64,000 nucleotides of DNA from SCBR16-9 sp964537975 (GTDB lineage Bacteria; Hydrogenedentota; Hydrogenedentia; Hydrogenedentales; SCBR16-9). Positions 37,637-47,114 of this stretch are shown piece by piece (the stretch's first letter is position 1; each line of letters opens with the position of its first letter). A program made the translations under genes and the position numbers. The stretch lies in the NCBI GenBank assembly GCA_964537975.1, contig CAZIDP010000005.1:1-64000 (forward strand), in the 5' to 3' direction. Below the pieces are notes generated by a model. That model ran no database searches and was not told the DNA's origin. It worked only from the letters and a program-made list of their open reading frames with translations.

Positions 37637-38332
37637 CTAAAGCATTACAACAGCAATGTTGCGTTCTTTTGTATTGTCTCGTCGGAATGAGAAGTAGGTA
37701 TTGGAACATATGGTACACTCTGCAGTAACCAGTATTTGGCATTCTGGAATTCCAGCACGAATCAATTGCATCCGGTTTGATTCCCACAAATCCAGATGAT
37801 TCCCGATTGTTGTCAATCCTTTGGACTCAAAAGCTGCTATAAGTTCGCTGTCAACTTCATAACAGCAAGGTCCTGCCGATGGCCCAATAACCGCATACAA
37901 GCTTTCTGGTTCAAGATCATAACAGCGTTGCATTGCACCAATTGCAGCACCGCCAATATTCAGAAAGGTACCTTCACGACCAGCATGCACGACACCGGCA
38001 ACACCATGCTCTGAAGAAAACAGGAGCACAGGTACACAATCTGCAATTGAAATGCACAATGGTAAGCCGACAATATTGGTGATGAGGGCATCGGCTTTAC
38101 CGGGAGCATTGTCCGGTGATATGCCTCCCCCACCCCGGTGGGAATCATCAACCTGTAAAACCGTATTGCCGTGTACTTGCAGAGCGGCAACCAGCGTCTC
38201 CCCTGGAATCCCTGCATTGTTACAAAACTGCATTCGATTACTGGGGTTATTCCAACTGCAATCACCATCTTCCCTGGACGACATTGCCGCACAGCGCAGA
38301 CCAAGCTTTTCTAAACACGTAAATCGAATCAT
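37637..38332 (-). CDS. pgeF: Peptidoglycan editing factor / laccase-domain protein (PgeF, YfiH)
   Basis: A 231-aa DUF152-family protein. The zinc or copper ligands are visible in LQVHGN, ISIADCVPVL and VHAGREGT (two His and one Cys), with the later GPSAGPCCYEVD and YFSFRRDN blocks. YfiH of E. coli removes wrongly incorporated amino acids from UDP-MurNAc precursors; related proteins have purine nucleoside activity. It follows the hslU gene by 25 bp on the same strand. No strong ribosome site precedes the ATG. Confidence 0.92.
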   Translation of the reverse strand: MIRFTCLEKLGLRCAAMSSREDGDCSWNNPSNRMQFCNNAGIPGETLVAALQVHGNTVLQVDDSHRGGGGISPDNAPGKADALITNIVGLPLCISIADCVPVLLFSSEHGVAGVVHAGREGTFLNIGGAAIGAMQRCYDLEPESLYAVIGPSAGPCCYEVDSELIAAFESKGLTTIGNHLDLWESNRMQLIRAGIPECQILVTAECTICSNTYFSFRRDNTKERNIAVVML

Positions 38333-38357
38333 GGGTGTAAAATCTTCTTAACGGAAT

Positions 38358-39794
38358 TTAGAGGATGTAGCGGCTCAAATCATGGTTTTCTATCAACCCA
38401 GTCAGACGTTCATGAACCATAGAGGCCGTGACACAATAGCTGTTACCATGATGCTCCGGTGCATCGAAAGAAATATCTTCCAGTAAATTTTCCAAAATGG
38501 TGTGAAGGCGCCGAGCACCAATATTCTCTGTCTCTTCATTAACTCTTTGGCATATCTCAGCAATAGCATCAATGGCTGCTTCTTCAAATTCCAAATGTAC
38601 ATTTTCCGTTTCAAGCATCGCAATGTATTGTTTAATCAACGAGCTTTTCGGTTCCTTTAAAATACGTACAAAATCATCCGATGCCAAACTTTTCAACTCG
38701 ACCCGAATAGGAAAGCGCCCTTGAAGTTCCGGGATAAGATCAGAAACTTTTGAGATATGAAATGCACCAGCGGCGATAAAAAGAATGTGATCAGTCTTAA
38801 CAGGACCATGCTTGGTGGTTACCGTACTGCCTTCAACGATGGGCAATATGTCGCGTTGCACCCCTTCTCTTGAGACATCCGGGCCATGCCCCTGGCTGCC
38901 ACGTCCCGCAATTTTGTCTATTTCATCGAGGAACACTATCCCGGCATTTTCTACTCTTTCACGAGCTCGGGGAATCACGGCCTCCATGTCAATCAGCTCA
39001 CTCAGTTCCTCTTGTTCAAGAATAGTACGTGCCTCACCCACAGTGACCTTTCGGCGCTTTGTCCGTTGCGGCATTATTTTACCCAGCATATCTTGCAGAT
39101 TAACACCCATCTCCTCCATACCGGAATTGCTGAACACCTGCATCATGGAGTTTCCGCCAGTATCACGCACAGCTACTTCGACTTCTCGATTCTCCAGATC
39201 GCCAGCGCGTAATTTGCGTAACAACATTTCACGGGTTCTGCTTTCAGCGTCACCATCCTCTTGCAGGTTACGTGCAGGCCCCTCATCTCCAGCGCCTGGA
39301 TCATTGGGGTGAAAGACTTTCTGCGGGCCACTACGCTGACTTGTAGGCTGCGGAGGTAATAACAAGTCCAGTAACCGCTTTTCCGCATTCACTTTGGCAA
39401 TATCTTCCACTTCACGTTTCATCTCTTCACGGACAATAGTAATGCCAACTTCCATCAGTTCACGAATTATTGACTCGCAATCCCGTCCGACATATCCGAC
39501 TTCTGTAAACTTGGATGCTTCTACTTTAATAAACGGAGCGTCAACCAATTTTGAAAGTCGGCGTGCAATTTCTGTTTTACCGACACCGGTTGGCCCAATC
39601 ATAATAATGTTTTTCGGAGCTACTTCATCACGTAGTTCATCTGGTAGTTGTTGTCGCCGCCAGCGGTTGCGTAAAGCAATGGCAACTTTGCGTTTGGCTT
39701 CTTCCTGACCGATGATATGCAAGTCCAGCGCTTCTACTATTTCACCGGGTGTTAAATTGTCTTTTCTGGTATCTGTCTCAATATATTCAGTCAT
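38358..39794 (-). CDS. hslU: ATP-dependent protease ATPase subunit HslU
   Basis: A 478-aa AAA+ unfoldase of the HslUV (ClpYQ) protease. The N-terminal LTPGEIVEALDLHIIGQEEAK and Walker A IGPTGVGKT are typical, then EASKFTEVGYVGRD, the pore motif, and an inserted I domain of about 130 residues. Walker B IVFLDEIDK and the C-terminal LSRYIL that docks in HslV complete it. The usual partner hslV normally lies just upstream, but the next gene here is rpiB, and hslV is not in the window. Confidence 0.96.
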   Translation of the reverse strand: MTEYIETDTRKDNLTPGEIVEALDLHIIGQEEAKRKVAIALRNRWRRQQLPDELRDEVAPKNIIMIGPTGVGKTEIARRLSKLVDAPFIKVEASKFTEVGYVGRDCESIIRELMEVGITIVREEMKREVEDIAKVNAEKRLLDLLLPPQPTSQRSGPQKVFHPNDPGAGDEGPARNLQEDGDAESRTREMLLRKLRAGDLENREVEVAVRDTGGNSMMQVFSNSGMEEMGVNLQDMLGKIMPQRTKRRKVTVGEARTILEQEELSELIDMEAVIPRARERVENAGIVFLDEIDKIAGRGSQGHGPDVSREGVQRDILPIVEGSTVTTKHGPVKTDHILFIAAGAFHISKVSDLIPELQGRFPIRVELKSLASDDFVRILKEPKSSLIKQYIAMLETENVHLEFEEAAIDAIAEICQRVNEETENIGARRLHTILENLLEDISFDAPEHHGNSYCVTASMVHERLTGLIENHDLSRYIL

Positions 39795-39886
39795 ACTTTT
39801 TATCCGGTCTCTGCCGCTCCAAAGTTATGTAATCACAGGTGCGTATTTTTCATTATCTAGCCTGATGAGTAAATTTGCTTCCTGGA

Positions 39887-40330
39887 TTAACAAAGCTTAT
39901 CGACGCGTCTCTGGTGGCGCTCTTGGCCACTGAATGCAGTATCAAGCCAAATCTGGATTAATTGCTTACATTCATCCAGGTTCAACAAGCGCTTGCCCAG
40001 GCATATTATATTGGCATCGTTGTGCTCACGTGAAAGTTGCGCCATTTCCGGATTGACACATACAGCAGCCCGGATACCCTTATGTCGATTGGCAGCTATA
40101 CTGATCCCGATACCTGTTCCACACAGCAAAACCCCGCGGTCAGCATCTCCACTCAAGATAGCTTGGGCTACTTTCTGACCATAATCAGGGTAATCAACGG
40201 GATCGGGCGAGTCAGGTCCACAATCTACAACTTCATGACCCAGGGATTGTATGAATTGAACGATTTCTGGTTTATAAAATGGTTCCGGAGATTCAAACCC
40301 GGCATGATCACTTCCAACAGCAATTTTCAT
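39887..40330 (-). CDS. rpiB: Ribose-5-phosphate isomerase B
   Basis: A 147-aa RpiB/LacAB-family isomerase that interconverts ribose 5-phosphate and ribulose 5-phosphate. The N-terminal AVGSDHAGFE gives the phosphate-binding and acid/base residues, and the catalytic Cys lies in LLCGTGIGISIAANRHKG. The motifs SREHNDANIICLG and the final EERHQRR-like end (GQERHQRRVDKL) are typical. AAGGGA lies 8 bp before the ATG. Upstream of hslU by 93 bp on the same strand. Confidence 0.95.
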   Translation of the reverse strand: MKIAVGSDHAGFESPEPFYKPEIVQFIQSLGHEVVDCGPDSPDPVDYPDYGQKVAQAILSGDADRGVLLCGTGIGISIAANRHKGIRAAVCVNPEMAQLSREHNDANIICLGKRLLNLDECKQLIQIWLDTAFSGQERHQRRVDKLC

Positions 40331-40462
40331 ATTTATATCCCTTACAGGTTAGTTTTACTCAATATGTTCAAAATGTATTTGGTTTAATGTTTGAATCTAT
40401 TATCAAAAAAAAATTAGTACTTACCAGAACAACACATGGTTTGTTCTAATTAATATAAGCTT

Positions 40463-41068
40463 TTATATACGTTCCAACACCTTGTCGATCATACTCCGGG
40501 TAATCGGTCCTTCACGTAATATGGTATCAGTATCTGGATCATATATAGTCGATGGTGGTAAAACATTTATCTCACCGCCTTCAATACCAAGACTTACTCC
40601 AGGCACATGCAACTCATCCACAGAACGTGCCGGCTCGTGTCCACTTATATTCGCTGATGTTGACGTCAGGGGCCCACCAAAGTACCGACATAAATCCCGC
40701 GCTACACTGGTCGCCGGGCAACGCAGACATATTTTGTTGGTATCAGCCGAAAGCATTTTTGGTAACCCATCAGGTCGGGGGAAAAGCATGGAAATAGGTC
40801 CTGGCCAGAATGCAGAAATCAGACGCTCTGTCGTCTCCGGTATTTTGCCAACCAACATCTGCAACTGCAAAACGCCAGAAATTATCATAAGTACCGGATT
40901 GGTCTCAGCCCGACCTTTCACATTAAACAAACGTTGCAATGCTTCTTCAGACGTGGGATCAACGGCCAGACCGTATACGGTTTCAGTTGGGTACGCGACA
41001 ACTTCCCCTTTACGCAAGTAGGCAACTGCCTGCATAAGACCTTCCATTGTCGGGTAGACTACCTTCAT
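40463..41068 (-). CDS. L-threonylcarbamoyladenylate synthase (Sua5/YciO/YrdC/YwlC)
   Basis: A 201-aa protein of the TsaC family that makes threonylcarbamoyl-AMP for the t6A37 modification of ANN-decoding tRNAs. The motifs VVAYPTETVYGLAVDP, RLFNVKGRAETNPVL, WPGPISMLFPRP, RCPATSVARDLCRYFGGPLTSTSANISGH fit the core fold; part of the C-terminal ends IREGPITRSMIDKVL-like. It lacks the Sua5 extra domain, as in short TsaC. The ATG overlaps the stop of rdgB by 1 base (TAATG), so coupled translation is likely. Confidence 0.92.
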   Translation of the reverse strand: MKVVYPTMEGLMQAVAYLRKGEVVAYPTETVYGLAVDPTSEEALQRLFNVKGRAETNPVLMIISGVLQLQMLVGKIPETTERLISAFWPGPISMLFPRPDGLPKMLSADTNKICLRCPATSVARDLCRYFGGPLTSTSANISGHEPARSVDELHVPGVSLGIEGGEINVLPPSTIYDPDTDTILREGPITRSMIDKVLERI

Positions 41069-41676
41069 TAAATCACACCCTGTTCAGATAAGAGATAGGC
41101 ACACATTTTTTCCAGTGCTCTACCTCGGTGACTGAGGGTATGTTTTTGCGCTGATGACATTTCTGCAAATGTTATTTCATGGCCGAGAGGTACAAAAAGG
41201 GGATCATAACCAAAACCGTTTTCACCAAATAACATCATGGAAATATGCCCCTCAATAACCCCCTCTTCAAAGTGGGTTACACCCAATTCCGCATTGGCAT
41301 ATGCGGCACAGCAAATAAATCTTGCTGTTCGCTCATGCCAGGGAAAAAGCTGAAGTTCATCAAGCAACTTGAGGTTGTTTTCATCATCGGTACATTTGGG
41401 TCCTGCATAACGGGCGGAATATACTCCCGGAGCACCCTTCAATACATCTACCATCAGTCCAGAATCATCCGCGACACAAGGCAAGTTGTAATGTCGACTA
41501 TAATACATAGCCTTTAATAGGGCATTGTCACAAAAAGTTTTTCCAGTTTCTTCCGGCGCTTCAATCTCATCCAGCTCGGCCAATGAAACTATTTCCCAAT
41601 CATGCACACCCAACAATTGAACCAGTTCACTTGTTTTGTTTTTGTTCGCACTCCCGATCAACAGCTTATTACTCAA
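41068..41676 (-). CDS. rdgB: RdgB/HAM1 family non-canonical purine NTP pyrophosphatase
   Basis: A 202-aa dITP/XTP pyrophosphatase that cleans the nucleotide pool. The N-terminal IGSANKNKTSELVQLL, then EETGKTFCDNALLKAMYYS, VADDSGLMVDVLKGAPGVYSARYAG and the late FGYDPLFVPLG and SHRGRAL motifs are those of the family. The start is TTG at 41676, overlapping the 3' end of rph by 8 bp. The order rph-rdgB is common in bacteria. Confidence 0.94.
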   Translation of the reverse strand: MSNKLLIGSANKNKTSELVQLLGVHDWEIVSLAELDEIEAPEETGKTFCDNALLKAMYYSRHYNLPCVADDSGLMVDVLKGAPGVYSARYAGPKCTDDENNLKLLDELQLFPWHERTARFICCAAYANAELGVTHFEEGVIEGHISMMLFGENGFGYDPLFVPLGHEITFAEMSSAQKHTLSHRGRALEKMCAYLLSEQGVI

Positions 41677-42394
41677 TCGCCAATACCTCGCGTTGCCGTT
41701 GAATCAGTGTTCGGATCGCATCTGCACCCATTTTCAGCATACTCTCCATGGAATCATGGGAAAAAGGCTCCTTCTCCGCACTCCCCTGTATTTCTATAAA
41801 CCTACCGGTACCATCCATGACCAGATTCATATCTACATCGGCATTGTTATCTTCACTACAATCCAAGTCAACCAAAACGTCTTCATTGACCATGCCTACA
41901 CTTACTGCTGCACACATCCCAGACATGGGCATTTGATCAATTCTGCCCGCTTCAACCATTGCTTGAAATGTATCATACAGTGCGATGCATGCACCTGATA
42001 TGGCCGCGGTTCGTGTCCCCCCATCTGCTTGCAAAACATCACAGTCAACGGTGATTTGCTTTGGGCCAATTTTCTCCAAATCAACCACAGCACGCAAAGA
42101 ACGGCCAATTAAACGGCTGATTTCTTGTGCACGGCCCCCCTTAGCAGCGTCACGAGAAACCCTGTTCTTGCTGGAACCTGGCAGCATGGCATATTCTGCC
42201 GTAACCCATCCCTTGCCAGAATCGCGCAACCACGGTGGAGTCTTGTCTTCTTCTGAAGCAGTACAAAGCACTTTTGTATTGCCAAATGAAACAAGAACAG
42301 AGCCAGCAGCATACATGGTGAAGTGTCGTTCAAAATTAACTGGACGCATTGCGTCGACAGAACGATTATGAGTTCTAATAATCACAGACTCCAC
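41669..42394 (-). CDS. rph: Ribonuclease PH
   Basis: A 241-aa phosphorolytic 3'-5' exoribonuclease that trims tRNA 3' ends. Motifs: NRSVDAMRPVNFERHF, TASEEDKTPPWLRDSGKGWVTAEYAMLPG, NRVSRDAAKGGRAQEISRLIGRSLRA, DCDVLQADGGTRTAAISGA and NEDVLVDLDCSEDNNADVDMN. I place the start at GTG 42394, whose G is the last base of the ctpA stop (TAGTG), giving a length near the 238 aa of E. coli RNase PH. A GTG at 42385 is the alternative; its GGAG is only 3 bp away. Confidence 0.94.
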   Translation of the reverse strand: MESVIIRTHNRSVDAMRPVNFERHFTMYAAGSVLVSFGNTKVLCTASEEDKTPPWLRDSGKGWVTAEYAMLPGSSKNRVSRDAAKGGRAQEISRLIGRSLRAVVDLEKIGPKQITVDCDVLQADGGTRTAAISGACIALYDTFQAMVEAGRIDQMPMSGMCAAVSVGMVNEDVLVDLDCSEDNNADVDMNLVMDGTGRFIEIQGSAEKEPFSHDSMESMLKMGADAIRTLIQRQREVLAIE

Positions 42395-44019
42395 TATTCT
42401 TCGTCTTGAGATTCCCAATGTTCAAAAGGAGTTTCACTATGGTCTTCATAGGGAATCTCTACTTCCTGAACACGATTTCCACGCCTGTCGGCTGGTCGAT
42501 GGGTGTCAATTCCACTTATATCAGCTGCGATATGCGTTTCTTTGACATCTTTATGGTACTTCTGCAACAGATTGTCCCAAACACTGTCTTCTTGCAATAT
42601 TTCAACCGCACGCAAAAATGGTGTATCTTCAACAATTCTGCCAGACATACCGGTTTGAGCAATTATTTCCTCCAGCAAGTCCACCGCATTATCTCCGTAA
42701 ACCTCACTGATCAATAGCTTGAGCTCGTCTTCTTGCTCTTTTTGATCAATACCGACGACAGAAACCTCATTACCTGTTACGCTGCCGTGATTTTGTCTGT
42801 TGATCATGGCGGGATCGTCTTTATAGGATTCATACAACTGGTTCAGGAGAAGTCGCTCATTTTCCATGTCCATTACGACTTCAACATCCGGCAAAATACC
42901 TTGTTGATCAATAGTGACACCGGCAGGTGTGTAATACAATGCCGTAGTAAGCCGCAATGCAGTCTGAGCAGGTCGATGCAATGGAATAATTGTCTGGACA
43001 CTACCCTTGCCAAAAGTCTTTTCGCCAACGATTAAGGCACGTTGACTGTATTGCAACGCTCCTGTAACAATCTCGGCAGAACTGGCAGTGCTCTTGTTCA
43101 CAAGAACAACCATTGGAAAACCTTCTGGTAATACAGGCGAGCGTTCAGTATACAGTTCCATGTCATCCTTGTTGGAATCACCTGCTTCTGACAATCGACC
43201 ACGGGTATATGTGACCAAAGAACCACGTGGTAAAAACAATTCGCAAACTTCTTTGGACGCGGTAAGCAACCCACCGGGATTCCATCGCAAGTCCAAAACA
43301 AATGCTGTCATTCCTTCATCAAGAAACTCATTGATACGACTACGCAATTCACGTGCAGTATTATCTTTAAAATCACTGATGCGTATATAGCCAACACCAC
43401 CTTCCAGTACACGTGCTTCCTTAATACTCTCCAGTGGTACTTTGTCGCGCTTTACTTTTATTTCCAAAATCTGGGGTACAACTTCACTCTGCACTTTTCT
43501 GGCAATAGTGAGGTTGACCGTTGTGCCTCGTTGCCCACGAATCAAATCGGCTGCCTCACTTAAACTCATGCCTTCCGCACTTTGTCCATCAATTGCTATA
43601 ATAATGTCAAAGGGCATAATGCCAGCTTCAGACGCAGGTGAGCCAATGATCGGTGCGTAAACCATTATTCCACCATCGTCACCTTCTTTTATAGAAACGC
43701 CGATTCCCTCAAATTCACCACGGGTATCTTCACGCATACTACGCAACGTTTTTTCTGGTATGAAAGAACTATGGCGGTCCAAAGAACCCATCATGCCTAT
43801 CAAGGCACCTTCAACTACTTGTTCCATGTCCGGATTGTGCACGTATTCTTGTAAGATTTTGGATAAAACATCTCCAATTGGTTCAACCTGCTGATACACA
43901 TCCGTTACATTACTGTCTGCGGCAATACGAGCAATGAACCCATTGGACAGCATGAAAATGGTGATTACCAGAAATGTCAACAGCCCGATAAATTCACTTT
44001 TGCTGTTGCGCTTCAACAT
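42394..44019 (-). CDS. S41 family C-terminal processing peptidase
   Basis: A 541-aa CtpA/Prc-type periplasmic protease. The ATG at 44019 follows AGGAGG by 7 bp and starts a basic N-terminus and a TM segment (about residues 12-32); an in-frame start 10 codons upstream is rejected. A PDZ domain (around residues 110-190, with GIGVSIKE and APIIGSPASEAGI) precedes the S41 domain. Its Ser lies in NKSTASSAEIV and its Lys in EKTFGKGSVQT. About 150 residues of low-similarity, charged C-terminal extension follow. First gene of the ctpA-rph-rdgB-tsaC chain; the last base of its stop is the first base of rph. Confidence 0.93.
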   Translation of the reverse strand: MLKRNSKSEFIGLLTFLVITIFMLSNGFIARIAADSNVTDVYQQVEPIGDVLSKILQEYVHNPDMEQVVEGALIGMMGSLDRHSSFIPEKTLRSMREDTRGEFEGIGVSIKEGDDGGIMVYAPIIGSPASEAGIMPFDIIIAIDGQSAEGMSLSEAADLIRGQRGTTVNLTIARKVQSEVVPQILEIKVKRDKVPLESIKEARVLEGGVGYIRISDFKDNTARELRSRINEFLDEGMTAFVLDLRWNPGGLLTASKEVCELFLPRGSLVTYTRGRLSEAGDSNKDDMELYTERSPVLPEGFPMVVLVNKSTASSAEIVTGALQYSQRALIVGEKTFGKGSVQTIIPLHRPAQTALRLTTALYYTPAGVTIDQQGILPDVEVVMDMENERLLLNQLYESYKDDPAMINRQNHGSVTGNEVSVVGIDQKEQEDELKLLISEVYGDNAVDLLEEIIAQTGMSGRIVEDTPFLRAVEILQEDSVWDNLLQKYHKDVKETHIAADISGIDTHRPADRRGNRVQEVEIPYEDHSETPFEHWESQDEE

Positions 44020-44033
44020 GAGATATCCTCCTA

Positions 44034-44051
44034 GCGTGTTTATTAACACGC
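44034..44051 (-). repeat. Perfect inverted repeat in the ctpA leader
   Basis: GCGTGTTTATTAACACGC: two 7-bp arms (GCGTGTT and AACACGC) around TATT. It ends one base from the AGGAGG of ctpA (44027-44032). It could be an operator or an RNA hairpin that affects ribosome access. Confidence 0.45.
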
Positions 44052-44461
44052 CATATCAACTATTCATTCAATAATTAATGCCATGCAACGAACGGGTATT
44101 TAGTATGACAACGGTTCAAGAGCAATTTATATGCAATATCTGCTTTACAGTGTACCAAATTATCCAACAAAATGCGATAAAAATTGTCTGAATACATAGA
44201 CTGAATAACCGATCAAATTGTTACACTAAAGATATTTTCAAATCATGGTATCTGTAAAAAACAGTAAACCAGCAAATTGTTATATCAGTCAATACAAAGC
44301 TGGTTTGTTAAAAATTTACCTCAACAAGTATAATTGGCATCAGATTACGTTGAAGTTGCAATATTTTATACGTAATTGACTCACTTTCCTCGAATTATGA
44401 CCCCTTTATTATATGAATAAACCTCGTAAGTGCAGACAACAGGAGCGTATACAACGAAGTT
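44052..44461. other. AT-rich divergent region between ctpA and lon
   Basis: About 410 bp without a gene, between two divergent protease genes. It holds an 8-bp inverted repeat (AAACCAGC at 44266-44273, GCTGGTTT at 44299-44306). No promoter could be named with confidence. Confidence 0.45.
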
Positions 44462-46849
44462 ATGTCACGAAAAGATAAAAAAAAGTTAGAAAATTTACCT
44501 GTACGCAGTTCAAGTGAATTCCCCGATGCATTGCCCCTGATTATGATCAAAAAACAGGTGGTATTTCCTATGTCGCTTGTTACGCTCAACATATCAGAAC
44601 GTCATGATATCCAACTCGTAGAAGATGCCATGAAAGCGCAAGGCCAAATCGCCATTACTGCTGTCCGCGATATCGATCATAAAGGGCTTGACCTTTCGAA
44701 TGCGTATTCTGTCGGGTGTGTTGGCCGTATCGTCCAGGTACAATACAGCCCCCAAGGGGGCCTTGACTTAGTTATACAATCCATACGCCGAGCGGAAATC
44801 AACGGTCTGGTGCGACGCCACCCCTATCTGGTGGTCCGGGTTAGACTCTTGGAAGATATTGTTGCTCCCAATAAAGTACTGGATGCTGTTGCAATCACTA
44901 TAAAAATGCAAATGGCAACTCTGATACGCCTGTCTCCTAACATTCCTGATCAGGCACATACAATAATCGACAATATTGACGATCCCGGATACCTTTCTGA
45001 TCTTATTGCATCCAATTTGGGTTTATCGGTTAAAGAAAAACAGCAATTACTTGAGACCTTGGACCAAGAAAAACGACTGAAGTTGTTGATGAATCTGCTG
45101 CAAAGAGAGGTGGAGCTGGTAGAGGTCTCGGCGAAAATTCATGAAGACGTCAAAAGCTCTGTTGATAAAGGTCAACGCGAATATTTTTTACGCCAACAAT
45201 TACAGGCAATCCAAGACGAATTGGGTGAATCGGAAGAACATCGCCCAAAAATACAAGTGTATCGTGAAAAAATCGAGGCATTGGCATTACCAGAAGAAGT
45301 GTCAGCCGAGGCTTTTCGAGAGTTGGGGCGTCTGGCTCGCATGCATGAATCCAGTGCCGAATATCATATAATCACTACCTATCTGGAAACCCTGCTGGAC
45401 TTACCCTGGAATGTGACAACAGTAGATCAACTCGATATAGTCAGAGCTGCGCAGGTTCTCGACACAGACCATTATGGATTGGAAAAAGTAAAAAAACGCA
45501 TTCTTGAGTACCTTTCAGTCAGAAAACTAAAACCGAATGCACAAGGCCCCATTCTTTGCTTTATAGGCCCTCCAGGTGTCGGTAAAACATCCTTGGGTCA
45601 ATCCATAGCAAATGCGCTTGGGCGTAAATTTACACGAATGTCACTTGGCGGAATGCGTGATGAAGCAGAAATTCGGGGACATCGCAAGACCTATGTTGGG
45701 GCGCTACCAGGCCGAATAATATCTAACTTGCGAAAAGCAGGTTCAAACAATCCTGTATTTATCCTGGATGAAATTGACAAAGTTGGCTCAGACTTCCGAG
45801 GCGACCCGTCATCAGCATTGCTTGAAGTACTGGACCCGGCGCAAAACAATACCTTTACCGACCACTATCTTAATGTGCCATATGATCTGTCAAAGGTAAT
45901 GTTTATCGCTACAGCAAATATGTTGGATACAATTCCCTGGGCGCTGCGCGACCGCATGGAAATAATCGAGATATCAAGTTATACGCATGAAGAGAAGTTA
46001 CAGATTGCAAAACGCTACCTGGTACCAAGGCAACTCCTGGCCCATGGATTAAAACGCAAACAGGTACAGCTAACCATGGCCGCATTACGTAAAATTATTG
46101 CCGATTATACACGGGAAGCCGGAGTTCGAAATCTTGACCGTGAAATCGCAAATGTGTGCAGGGGATGTGCGCGAAAAATTGTTGAAGAAGAGACAGAAGG
46201 TCAAATAAAAATTGATGCCGAAGATGTCCCCGATTATCTGGGAGGTGCAAAGAATTTTTATGATACCACTGAACGCACACGTACACCTGGGGTGGTGACC
46301 GGTTTAGCCTGGACCGCTACCGGAGGAGATATCCTTTTTATTGAGACAGCTAAAATGCCCGGTAAAGGCAATCTCATCCTGACAGGTCAACTTGGAGAGG
46401 TGATGAAAGAATCTGCCAGTGCCAGCCTGAGTTTTCTGCGGTCGCATGCTGCCTCATTAGATATAAAGTCAGAATACTTCACAGAGTATGACCTGCATGT
46501 TCATGTGCCAGCAGGTGCGGTGTCCAAAGATGGCCCAAGTGCTGGTGTAACCATTTTTACCGCATTAACTTCTCTGCTGACTGGCAAATGTGTAAAAGAA
46601 GCCCTTGCAATGACCGGAGAAATCACACTTCGTGGCGTTGTCTTGCCCGTAGGAGGTATTAAAGAAAAAGTTTTGGCAGCATCCCGTGCCGGTGTCAAGA
46701 CAATAATATTACCGGAACGAAGTAAAAGCCAACTTGATGGCATACCCGAAAAAATATTAAAAAAGCTTAACATTCATTTAGTGCGCCACATAAATGAAGT
46801 TCTCGACATTTCTCTCGGTATTCAAGTAGAACCAGCAGATGACAACTAG
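44462..46849 (+). CDS. lon: ATP-dependent protease La (Lon)
   Basis: A 795-aa LonA protease. The N-terminal substrate domain (about residues 20-220) has the usual LPLIMIKKQVVFPMSL start. Then come the coiled-coil region with REYFLRQQLQAIQDELGE and the AAA+ domain with Walker A GPPGVGKTS, then LGGMRDEAEIRGHRKTYVGA and Walker B FILDEIDK. The protease domain has catalytic Ser in KDGPSAGVT and Lys in GGIKEKVLAA. Length and order are standard. The AGGAG upstream is 17 bp from the ATG, too far to be ideal, so a weaker start context is likely. Degrades damaged and regulatory proteins. Confidence 0.97.
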   Translation: MSRKDKKKLENLPVRSSSEFPDALPLIMIKKQVVFPMSLVTLNISERHDIQLVEDAMKAQGQIAITAVRDIDHKGLDLSNAYSVGCVGRIVQVQYSPQGGLDLVIQSIRRAEINGLVRRHPYLVVRVRLLEDIVAPNKVLDAVAITIKMQMATLIRLSPNIPDQAHTIIDNIDDPGYLSDLIASNLGLSVKEKQQLLETLDQEKRLKLLMNLLQREVELVEVSAKIHEDVKSSVDKGQREYFLRQQLQAIQDELGESEEHRPKIQVYREKIEALALPEEVSAEAFRELGRLARMHESSAEYHIITTYLETLLDLPWNVTTVDQLDIVRAAQVLDTDHYGLEKVKKRILEYLSVRKLKPNAQGPILCFIGPPGVGKTSLGQSIANALGRKFTRMSLGGMRDEAEIRGHRKTYVGALPGRIISNLRKAGSNNPVFILDEIDKVGSDFRGDPSSALLEVLDPAQNNTFTDHYLNVPYDLSKVMFIATANMLDTIPWALRDRMEIIEISSYTHEEKLQIAKRYLVPRQLLAHGLKRKQVQLTMAALRKIIADYTREAGVRNLDREIANVCRGCARKIVEEETEGQIKIDAEDVPDYLGGAKNFYDTTERTRTPGVVTGLAWTATGGDILFIETAKMPGKGNLILTGQLGEVMKESASASLSFLRSHAASLDIKSEYFTEYDLHVHVPAGAVSKDGPSAGVTIFTALTSLLTGKCVKEALAMTGEITLRGVVLPVGGIKEKVLAASRAGVKTIILPERSKSQLDGIPEKILKKLNIHLVRHINEVLDISLGIQVEPADDN

Positions 46850-47114
46850 TCAGATGATTGTGCCGTGTAAGTTTATGAGCAAAGGCTAACAAGCATTAAT
46901 TAAACGATGTTTTTTCAAACCTGTCAACACTCAATAACCAGCCAAGTGCCTGTTATTGGGCGATATTTAAGAAATTGAAAATTCTAATCGCATGGGGGTA
47001 ATCTTTAGCCTTGTAAACGCAAACAAGTAATTTTAACAAATTAGTTTGTGTTATTTGCATGTGCTATCGGAACCTCAATATCAATGCAGTACACAACGGG
47101 GAGTCGCCTTTTCA

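Noticed and set aside
38812..39708. Long plus-strand frames opposite hslU
   Set aside because: Ser/Arg-rich antisense shadows of hslU, no recognisable domain.
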